18,465 bases of DNA from the NCBI GenBank assembly GCA_934636305.1, contig CAKUAM010000036.1, positions 1 through 18,465 on the forward strand, in the 5' to 3' direction. This stretch comes from an uncultured Oscillospiraceae bacterium. GTDB lineage: Bacteria; Bacillota; Clostridia; Oscillospirales; Oscillospiraceae. The notes beneath the pieces were generated by a model that was not told the origin of the DNA, did no database searches, and saw only the letters and a program-made list of their open reading frames with translations. This document shows, in pieces, positions 9,029 through 16,700 of the stretch (the first letter of the stretch is position 1; each line of letters opens with the position of its first letter). Position numbers and translations under genes: made by a program.

Positions 9029-9960
9029 CACTTCAGCACCGGCATATCCACAGATTTCAGAATTTCTGCAAGAATATTCTCCGTCTTTTCCTCCATCATG
9101 CGTGCTTTTGCGGACAAAATCAAACGGTGGGCGCAGACATCCGGGAATACGGACGCCACATCCTCCGGCACAACGAAGTCGCGACCTGCGAGGAAGGCAT
9201 GCGCCTTTGCCATGCGGCAGAGGGCCAGCGCGCCGCGGGGGCTGACGCCAAGCTCAACCATGGGATGGGTGCGCGTTGCCTCAGCCAGCGTGGTAATGTA
9301 GTCAAAGATGCGATCCTTCGCCTCGACGCTGCGGGTCTGCTGCACAAGCTGGAGCAACTCCTCCTTTGTCACAACGGGCATGACACGGTCAAGGGGATTG
9401 TCGCTGTGGCGGTCACGGAGAATGTTGATCTGGCTCTTATGATCCGGATAGCCCATGCTGAGGCGGATCAGGAAGCGGTCAAGCTGCGAAGACGGCAGCA
9501 GCGTCGTGCCCGCAGAGCCGGTAGGGTTCTGCGTGGCGAGGACGATAAACGGTTCCGGCAGATCATACGTCTTGCCGTCGACTGTGACCTTGTGCTCCTC
9601 CATGGCCTCCAGCAGCGCGGACTGCGTCTTGCTGGAGGTACGGTTAATTTCATCCGCCAGCAGCAGATTCGTCATGATCGCGCCGGGCTTATAGACAAAA
9701 GCATCCTCCTTCTTGTCATAGACAGAATAGCCGATGACGTCGGACGGTACAGTATCTGACGTGAACTGCACGCGTCGGGTATCAAGCCCCAGCACCTTGG
9801 CAAATGTGAGGGCAGTCGTGGTCTTGCCGACGCCCGGCACGTCCTCCATGAGGACATGCCCCTGCGCCAGAATGGCCATCAAAATCTTCTCCACATTTTC
9901 GTTTTTACCGACGATGACGGATTCAATCTCCGTTAAAATATTCTGAATCTTCTCATTCAT
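9028..9960 (-). CDS. MoxR-family AAA+ ATPase
   Basis: A 310-residue cytoplasmic ATPase of the usual MoxR length with an intact active site. Walker A is GVGKT with Lys46. Walker B is LLLADEINR with Asp103 and Glu104. Sensor 1 is ATQNP with Asn145, followed by the QLDRF segment (159-163), and the sensor 2 Arg is in GVSPRG (Arg242). MoxR ATPases act as chaperone-like motors, usually with von Willebrand A or DUF58 partners, and the DUF58 gene follows with a 1-bp overlap. The start at 9960 overlaps the 3' end of the preceding gene by 8 bp, and its GAGGAG ribosome binding site lies inside that gene, 10 nt before the ATG. Its position between very large exported proteins suggests that those are its clients. 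That part is inference. Confidence 0.97.
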   Translation of the reverse strand: MNEKIQNILTEIESVIVGKNENVEKILMAILAQGHVLMEDVPGVGKTTTALTFAKVLGLDTRRVQFTSDTVPSDVIGYSVYDKKEDAFVYKPGAIMTNLLLADEINRTSSKTQSALLEAMEEHKVTVDGKTYDLPEPFIVLATQNPTGSAGTTLLPSSQLDRFLIRLSMGYPDHKSQINILRDRHSDNPLDRVMPVVTKEELLQLVQQTRSVEAKDRIFDYITTLAEATRTHPMVELGVSPRGALALCRMAKAHAFLAGRDFVVPEDVASVFPDVCAHRLILSAKARMMEEKTENILAEILKSVDMPVLK

Positions 9961-12900
9961 TTTTTACAGTCTCCTCGTTTTCAGTTTCAGTGGCCGGATC
10001 TGTTGGTGGGTCAGGGGGCGTCGGCTCGGTCGGCCCCGCTGGCCCGGTGGGGTCGGTGGGGTCAACAGGTTCTGTCGGGTCGACCGGCTCTATTGGCGCG
10101 GGCATATAGCCGCAGGCGGAGCAGGCGCCGTTTTCTCCCTGTGTATCATGGCTCTCGACGCTGTGGATCAGCGAGCAGCCGGTACAGGAAACAGTGTGCG
10201 TTGCACCGTCGTGATTATCCGAACTGGTAATCTGACCGGAGCAAACGGCATCGTGCCAGTTCCCGCAGACTGTGCACTGGTAATACTGGCCGTCGCCGGT
10301 ATAGCTGTGCTGCCCTTCGTCGACGCGTTCATTGCAGCGCTGGCACAGGCGATAATGCATTTCTGCACCGTCCATCAGCCATTCGTTCACTTGATGTCCA
10401 AGCGCTTCACTGGTCTGCGTCTTTTCTGCGCCGCAGTCCTCGCATCGCAGGGTCTTTTCTCCTGGGGCTGTGCACGTGGCAGTATCGCTGTCCGGGACCT
10501 CCTGCCAGCTGTGCGGGAGCAATTCCTCGCGGCCGCAGTTTTGGCACGTTGCCGTGTGGCCGTCATCTCCTGCCGCGGCATAGGTCCAGTCGTGCGGCAT
10601 GGGCTGCCCGATTTCCTTTCCATTTTCGTCGTTGCAGATCTCCACACAGGTGCCGTCCTGGAGATCCTTCCATTGGCTGTTCGTATGCAGGCACTCCTGC
10701 TCCAATCCGCAGCTGACGCAGGCATAACGGCCGGAGGGCGTTTTCTGGAAGTTATGATGCAGCGACCAGCCGCTGCCGTTCCACTGGGCACAGTAGCCTA
10801 CGGATCCGCCGCGGTCGGAGCTACCGCCGACATCCCAGCCATAGGCCAGCGTGAAGCGGATGGTCAGCACATCGCCATCCTTGAGGTAATAATCCGACAT
10901 GCCTGCGCCGGGATAGAAGGTGCTGCCGCCCACGGAATAGAGCCAGCCGGAGGCCATGGTGTAGCTGTACTCTCCCAGGCCGTCGCCGGGCTCAGAGAGT
11001 TCAATGCCGTTGCGGTAGATGCAGCGCCAGAACGAGGCCAGCGCCGTACCTGCGCCGAAGCGGGCGTCAATTGCAGAGAGGATCTCCGCCTCATTGCTGC
11101 CGTAGTCGCTCCAGCTGCCGCTGAGCGTCACAGAGGAATTGCCGGACAGCGGCAGTTCCCGGAGATAGAAGCCGCTGTCAAAGGTGCCGCTATAGAGGCA
11201 CCGGCTTTCCGGCAGATAAAAGCTTTCTCTGGCCGTGCCGAACGGCTCGCCTGCGTCATAGCCCCAGACAGCCTTGGCCATGGAGTAGGAGACGCGCTCG
11301 CCGGACAGAACATCATAGCAGATCGGGCCCATGATTCCGCCGCCCACGACACCGGCGTCAATATAGACGGTAGCGGTGCCGATTTTCTGTCCTTCCTCCG
11401 TGCGTTTTCCGATAAATTTTATCGTCTTTTCGCCGTAATTGCCCGCTTCATCCTCGGCGTAAATGACAAGCGTATGCTCGTTGCGGTCGCCGGTCTGCGG
11501 ATTTTCCGGGACAAGAATGTATTGCTGCGTCGTGCCGGACTGGCTGGTCATTCGGCAGCTCACGCCGTCGAGCGTAACCGTCAGCTTTGTGCCGACGCCG
11601 CTGGCAAGGATGTAGGCGCGGCTGCCCTGTGCGTCCTCGCTCCATGCCTCAACCGTCAGATTGACCGGTTCTCCATTCGTGACCTCCATATCATCCGCCA
11701 GATTCGTCGTAATCACGACTTTATTTTCGCCGCGGTGCTTATAGGGCAGATCGAGCGTGAAGGTGTAGGTCTCGCTGCCGGAGGCCGCGGTAACCGTGAA
11801 GGTATTGCCGCCCGTTTTCCCATCCTTCAAAAGAAGCGTAAGCGTCCCGGAGGGCGTGAGCGTCTGCGTGCGGCTGGAGCCCGTCTGATAGCATTTGACA
11901 GACGAAATGGTCACATCGGCGGTTTCCTCCCCCGCAATGGAAAACTGGTAGGACAGCAGGCCGTCCGTCAGCTGGTCATCATAGATGGGATCCGCGGTAA
12001 CGGTCCGGCCATTTTCACAGGTCAGCAGGCACTGCTTCGCGGCGGTGTCATCCCGGATTGTATAGATCATCTCCAGCCGAACATCACTCTGGTAGCGGAG
12101 TGTAACCGTGAAGGTGACCGTCTTGCCTTCCACCATGGCCGCGACAAGGATGGTGTAGGTTGTGCCGGATTCAGACGCGGACAGCGGAAAGCTCCCCTTC
12201 TCGGTGTTCAGCGCCGCACCGTCAACACTGGCAGATACGATCTTCGCGTCAGGCGCGCTCTTGCCCTTGAGCTCAAATTTATAGAGCAGCTCTGCGTTCT
12301 GAATCTGGTTGTGCTTGATGGTCAGATTCACACGCTTATCCGCATCACACAGAAGGGTCTGCGCCGTGACGGATTTTTCATACCACGTGAATTGAAGCTG
12401 CAGGTCAAGGCCATCCTCATAGGTCAGGACAAATGTATAGCGGAGCGTCTGCCCCTCCACACGGACAAGCACGTTCAGCACATAGCTTTCGCTGTCCTGT
12501 CCATCCGCAGGGGCCATCTGGATCGTGCCGGACTGCATCAAGGTGCCTGTTTCGCCGTCCGCCGCGCGATAGTCCGCGCTCACAAGCTCTGCATCGTCCG
12601 CGCTCTCGCCCAAAAAGTCAAAGCTGTACTGAAACAGACCATCCTGGATCGTGTCACCCTTGATGGTCCGCGTGACAGAGCCGTTGGCCGCGCAGGTTGC
12701 CTGGGCCGGAACGGTCAATGTCTGCCAGCCCAGCTGAAGATCAAGGTCAATGCCGGATTCCAGACGCAGCAGGAAGGTAAACTCCACATCTGTCTCGGTG
12801 CTCTCCCCCTTCTGGTTCTTCTGGGTCACATGGGCCTGCAGAAGAAACACATAGTTCTGGTATTCCGCGCCATCCGGGAGGAACATCGGAGCCGCGCCGC

Positions 12901-13582
12901 GGGCAGCAATCTCCGTGGGAACCGCGTTTCCCTGCGCAAAGCGCACACCCGTAATGCTGGCATCCTGTGCGTCAAGTCCGGTCAGCTCAAATCCATACTG
13001 CAGCGCGCCGTCATCAAGCTGGGCAAGCAGCACGCGCTTGCCGGCAGATTGATTGGCCGCGCAGACGATGGATGCCGGCTGGGAACCGTATTTGTACCAC
13101 GTCAGAACCGCACCGAGGTCGAGCGGTGCAAGCGGCAGATCCTCGTCGGCTTCGCCGGTCTCGCCCGCTTCTTCCCCGTCATTGCCCTGATTGGCGTCGG
13201 TATTTGTGCCGATATCGGCCTTGGAATAGTCCTGTTCGGCGGGCATTTGCTGCGGAAGCGTCTGTGCTTCGGAGTCCTGCCCGGCCTCCTCCCCGGTTTG
13301 CTCCGGGTCTGGCTGTTCCTGCTCGCCGGTCAGTTCGCTGTCGGTGCTGCCGCCGGAACCGGCTGCGCCGGTGCTTTCTGCTTCGCCGGTTCCGGCGCGG
13401 CCGGGCGACTGCCCTGCCTGCAGAACGGTAATGTCCTGCGGCTCCGCCTGCAAAATCGGGTTTTCCGGCTCGGCAGAGCGCATGCCCAGAAGCGGCAGGC
13501 AGATGCTGAGCACAAACGCACAGACAAGCAGCCCGCAGCCCAGCGGCCGCAGCCATGGATGCTTCAAGAAAAATTGATTCAT
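9953..13582 (-). CDS. large exported protein with four Cys-bearing beta repeats, a DUF4430-like domain and a CxxC-rich tail
   Basis: 1209 residues. An N-terminal hydrophobic segment (about 11-33) can act as a signal peptide or uncleaved anchor. Then comes an acidic low-complexity region (about 35-150), and four related repeats of about 110-125 residues (157-617). A further beta region leads to a DUF4430-like domain (about 735-915) with the typical ending GWLYSVGGSTFYPGAG and YYLKDGDVLTIRF. A Cys-rich region (930-1160) has seven CxxC pairs, and the tail is Pro/Thr/Asp-rich. No LPXTG or SLH anchor is present. The function is unknown; surface display or ligand binding is inferred from the DUF4430-like domain. 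The ATG at 13582 was chosen because it starts just before the hydrophobic segment. It has only a weak GGGG ribosome binding site lying in a hairpin. In-frame alternatives are ATG 13612 and GTG 13666. It is the first gene of the operon and overlaps MoxR by 8 bp. Confidence 0.88.
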   Translation of the reverse strand: MNQFFLKHPWLRPLGCGLLVCAFVLSICLPLLGMRSAEPENPILQAEPQDITVLQAGQSPGRAGTGEAESTGAAGSGGSTDSELTGEQEQPDPEQTGEEAGQDSEAQTLPQQMPAEQDYSKADIGTNTDANQGNDGEEAGETGEADEDLPLAPLDLGAVLTWYKYGSQPASIVCAANQSAGKRVLLAQLDDGALQYGFELTGLDAQDASITGVRFAQGNAVPTEIAARGAAPMFLPDGAEYQNYVFLLQAHVTQKNQKGESTETDVEFTFLLRLESGIDLDLQLGWQTLTVPAQATCAANGSVTRTIKGDTIQDGLFQYSFDFLGESADDAELVSADYRAADGETGTLMQSGTIQMAPADGQDSESYVLNVLVRVEGQTLRYTFVLTYEDGLDLQLQFTWYEKSVTAQTLLCDADKRVNLTIKHNQIQNAELLYKFELKGKSAPDAKIVSASVDGAALNTEKGSFPLSASESGTTYTILVAAMVEGKTVTFTVTLRYQSDVRLEMIYTIRDDTAAKQCLLTCENGRTVTADPIYDDQLTDGLLSYQFSIAGEETADVTISSVKCYQTGSSRTQTLTPSGTLTLLLKDGKTGGNTFTVTAASGSETYTFTLDLPYKHRGENKVVITTNLADDMEVTNGEPVNLTVEAWSEDAQGSRAYILASGVGTKLTVTLDGVSCRMTSQSGTTQQYILVPENPQTGDRNEHTLVIYAEDEAGNYGEKTIKFIGKRTEEGQKIGTATVYIDAGVVGGGIMGPICYDVLSGERVSYSMAKAVWGYDAGEPFGTARESFYLPESRCLYSGTFDSGFYLRELPLSGNSSVTLSGSWSDYGSNEAEILSAIDARFGAGTALASFWRCIYRNGIELSEPGDGLGEYSYTMASGWLYSVGGSTFYPGAGMSDYYLKDGDVLTIRFTLAYGWDVGGSSDRGGSVGYCAQWNGSGWSLHHNFQKTPSGRYACVSCGLEQECLHTNSQWKDLQDGTCVEICNDENGKEIGQPMPHDWTYAAAGDDGHTATCQNCGREELLPHSWQEVPDSDTATCTAPGEKTLRCEDCGAEKTQTSEALGHQVNEWLMDGAEMHYRLCQRCNERVDEGQHSYTGDGQYYQCTVCGNWHDAVCSGQITSSDNHDGATHTVSCTGCSLIHSVESHDTQGENGACSACGYMPAPIEPVDPTEPVDPTDPTGPAGPTEPTPPDPPTDPATETENEETVKNE
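11732..13114 (-). repeat. four tandem protein-level repeats of about 110-125 residues
   Basis: Within the 1209-residue protein, residues 157-283, 284-397, 398-506 and 507-617 share one pattern. Each opens with a hydrophobic W/Y strand and then a Cys (Cys174, Cys297, Cys412, Cys522). Next is a polar strand such as TIKGDTIQDGLFQYSFDFLG or TIKHNQIQNAELLYKFELKG, then the string SADDAELVSA or SAPDAKIVSA. The unit ends with an aromatic strand pair such as RYTFVLTYEDGLDLQLQ. The first and fourth copies are the most diverged. I do not recognise this as a named family. Confidence 0.75.
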
Positions 13583-13591
13583 GTAATTTTC

Positions 13592-13617
13592 GCCCCGTGG
13601 GAATCGGGGCATCCCCC
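13592..13617 (-). promoter_or_regulatory. leader hairpins overlapping the weak ribosome binding site of the operon's first gene
   Basis: On the minus strand the segment GCCCCG (13610-13605) can pair with CGGGGC (13597-13592) across a 7-nt loop. That pairing buries the only GGGG ribosome-binding-like site of the ATG at 13582. The same CCCC can instead pair with the GGGGG just upstream (13617-13613) around an AUG loop, which would free the site. The two pairings are mutually exclusive. A regulatory switch is inferred, not shown. Confidence 0.4.
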
Positions 13618-13632
13618 TTAGAAATGTGCAGT

Positions 13633-13672
13633 TTATTCGTAAGCTCAAGAACTCCCTTAAACGCACGAATAA
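13633..13672. repeat. 8-bp inverted repeat, TTATTCGT / ACGAATAA
   Basis: Perfect arms at 13633-13640 and 13665-13672 enclose 24 nt. Transcribed from the minus strand this would form a stem with a large loop in the operon leader. It could also be an operator or the end of a small mobile element. Nothing in the sequence decides between these. Confidence 0.45.
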
Positions 13673-13678
13673 GCCGCA

Positions 13679-13708
13679 CGGTTCCCCGCGCGTTTGCGCG
13701 GGGAACCG
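13679..13708 (-). terminator. perfect 13-bp GC-rich hairpin after the SLH protein gene
   Basis: The arms CGGTTCCCCGCGC and GCGCGGGGAACCG pair perfectly around a 4-nt loop, about 50 nt after the stop codon of the SLH protein. The position fits a transcript end. On the minus strand the stem is followed by TGCGGCTTATTCG rather than a U-tract, so it is not a classic intrinsic terminator. It may instead stop or protect the 3' end of the upstream message, or belong to a palindromic repeat element. Confidence 0.45.
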
Positions 13709-13722
13709 CCCAGCTTGGGTGG
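13706..13722. repeat. small inverted repeat adjoining the large hairpin
   Basis: CCGCCCA and TGGGTGG flank a 3-nt loop, with one G-T mismatch. The left arm shares CCG with the right arm of the 13-bp hairpin, so the two stems compete or stack. Confidence 0.3.
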
Positions 13723-13759
13723 TCAGACGAGATTCAGTTCAGAATATCGTTTTTGCATC

Positions 13760-16700
13760 TTATTTTGTGTACAACTCCATGAAGCGCATGAGGATCGTGG
13801 CAACCTGTGCGCGGCTGGCCGTAGCCTTCGGGGAGAGCTGATTGCCGCTGCCCTGAATCAGGCCGTTCGCAACAGCCCACTGCATCGCCTCGGTCGCATA
13901 GCTGCTGACCGTACCCGCATCGGAGAAGCCGGTCAGGGCGGCGGACTTCGTCACGTCGTAGCCCTTCTGCTTCGCATAGCGGTACAAGATGGCAGCCAGC
14001 TGCTCGCGCGTGATGTCGCCTGTCATGTTCGTGCCGTCGGAGATGCCGTTGTCCATCGCCCACTTCTGGCCTGCCGCGTACCACAGCGCACCATTCGTAT
14101 TGACGCCCTCGACACGGGCAAGAACCGTGACGATCATGCCGCGCGTGGTGGTGGCGTTCGGGCTGAACATATTCGCACCCGTGCCGTTCATGAGTCCCTT
14201 TTCATAGGCGAACTTCACGCCGTCATAGAACCAGCTGCTCCCGGCGACATCCGCGAACGGGAGGCTTGCGCCCGTATCCGGCTTCTGCGTCGGCTTGGAC
14301 GGCGTGGACGGCGTGGACGGTGTGACAGGTCTGGTGGGCTTCATCAGATCTGCGTACTTGACCTCGGCATCGGTCAGCTTCTTCACAGCGTCCGCCGGGA
14401 CAAGCGCCTTTGCGGCCTCGTTCAGTGCGTCATATGCCTTGCGGGCTGCCTTGATGGCGTCGCCGCTGGCCTTGGTGATCTCGCCGGGGATAGCGTTGAT
14501 CTTCCGAACTGCTTCGTCCGCAGCCTTCTGATCCAGAATTGCCTGGTAGTCCCTTTCTGCCTGCGTCAGCTTATCCTGGGTCGCCTGCGGGATCTGCGCC
14601 TTCTGCTCCGGGGTCAGTGCATCAAACGCTTTGCGGGCTGCCTTGATGGCGTCGCCGCTGTTTTCATCCACGTCGCCGATGGCGTTGATCTTCGCCACTG
14701 CGTCTGCAACTGCCGTATCCGCAAGCACAGTTACCTTGCAGATGCCAGGTGCGCGCACGCTGGTGCCCGGGACAGCGATGTAATACGTGCCGGGCTCGCG
14801 GAAGGAAATGCTGATTTTGCCGTCTGCATCCGTCGTGCCGAGCTTCGTCCAGGTGGTGACGTCGCCGCTCGCCTGGTCAGGCGAGGTCGTGTAGTAGATC
14901 GTGGTATTGGGGTTCAGCTTTTCGCCGCGTTCGCCGCTGGCATCCGCCTTGGCACGGGCAACCGTCAGCGTCGTCGACGCATTGGCTGTGAGCGTCAGAG
15001 AATCCACAATGGTCTTACCCTGACGGAAGTACGGGAAGCCGGCCTCCTTGTTCTGCGTGAAGCTCCAGTCTGTGAACATGGCAACCTCAACGGTATCGCC
15101 GTCCTCCAGAAGGATCCAGTCTGCCGTGGAGCCCCAGCCCTCATACATCAGCGGGTACTGATGGTTGACGTAGTAGAGCAGGTTTTCGTCATGGCCCCAG
15201 AAGTTCGTCATGTACAAAGACGTAGCGGTGCCGGAAACGCGCAGTGCCTTGTAGATCTCATCCGAGTCGTTCCTGCCGTACTGCAGATCCGAGCGTGCGC
15301 TCTGGCCAACGACAAGATCGGTGCCCAGATACTGATCCTCCAGCATCTTGATGAACAGGTGCAGCAGCGTCGGGTGGACGATTGCCTTGCCGTCCGATCC
15401 GGTCCGATAGAAATCTTGCAGACCATAGTCCTTGAGGTCAAAGTAGTTCAGCGTCACAGGCAGCTGTGCCAGCATCTGGCCGGTGATATCGGACTTGAGG
15501 TATTCGCCGTCGTTGGAGAGGGAGAAGTAAACCGTGACAGAGTCCTTCCGCGCCGGATCCTCCTCCTTTTCCCAGTGTGCATAGATCTTGGTGTCCTTGG
15601 TGTAGACGGTGTCCAGCGTGACCCGCTCGCCGCCGTCCTTTTCCGTGAACCAGCCGAGCATCGTATAGCCGTCGCGGCGGGCCGAAGCCATTGCCGTCAG
15701 CTTGCCGGTCTGAACATCCGTATAAGCGGCGCTTGCACCGATGTTTCTGCCGCCGTTGGCGTCAAATGTGACCTTCCAGCCGCTTGTACCGGTTGCGCGG
15801 GCAACAGCGAACATGTAGCCGGAGTCATTCTTGAAGTAGAGCGTGCCGTCCGCGTCGCAGACGATCGGGCAGAGGCAATACTGTGCGGTATTGCCGGTGG
15901 GAACATACAGATCCTCGATGGCAAGCTTCTTTGTGGCCTTGTCATAGGCTACAACCTGAACATTGCCGGGGGTGTAGTTGTTGGGTGCGTACAGGTAAAG
16001 CGTGCCGGTGCTTTCATACGCCGTGGTAAGGAGCATGCTGGCCTGCACATAGCCATAGGATGCCACGCGGTCAAGCTCCGTCATGGTTGCGATATCAACC
16101 GCAATCACGAAGCCGGCATCAAACTGGGACGTGCCCTTGCCGGAGCAGCTGACAAAGCCGATACCGTTATAGACAATCGGCGTACCGGTTGCCATGTAGC
16201 CCATGTTGAAGGACTGCAGATCGGAGAGCATGCCGGTGTCGGACAGCGCAGCCTTGTAGAAGTAGCCGCCCTTGGTTGCGAAGTAGACGTGGCCATCGTC
16301 ATAGGCGATGGAGGTACGGACGTCGCCCTGGATGCCGCCGATCTTGCTGATGGTGCGTCCGGTGAGCGGATCGACCGAGTAAAGCGTTGCGGTGCCGGTG
16401 TCGCCTTCGTAGGTGCCGTCGTCAGAGCCAAAGACAACATACTTGTCGGTTGCATAGGAGCCGGCCCAGTAGAAGCCGCCCTTGTGCGTGACTGTCCAGA
16501 TGGGGGACTTCACCTCATCGGTGCGGAAGGGATCTTCATCGGTGACGGAGAGCGCGAAATAGGTGCCTTCCGAGCTCTCGTTGTTCCAGGTGCCGGTGTA
16601 GATATAGCCGTTGTGATAGGTGATGGGAGAGATCATCTGACCGGCGAGCTTTTCGCTGACCCAGAGCTGCTCCAGGGTATCCGCGTTGAGCGCTACGATA

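Noticed and set aside
10148..13621. A 1157-codon open frame on the plus strand, antisense to the first operon gene
   Set aside because: It is very rich in Arg, Ala, Gly and Cys, has no recognisable domain or good ribosome binding site, and lies wholly opposite a gene with a signal peptide, repeats and known domains. GC-rich codon bias on the minus strand explains the lack of stops.
13679..13708. A lone CRISPR-like repeat: the TTCCCCGCGC...GCGGGGAA core resembles type I-E repeats
   Set aside because: Only one copy exists, no second repeat occurs at array spacing on either side, and no cas gene is in the window. A perfect palindrome after a gene end is explained more simply as a hairpin.
13583..13759. 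Sigma-A promoter and cobalamin riboswitch for the operon
   Set aside because: No TTGACA/TATAAT pair with 16-18 bp spacing was convincing in the minus-strand sequence, and no cobalamin-riboswitch-like conserved boxes were seen. Readthrough from the SLH gene or a non-consensus promoter remains possible.
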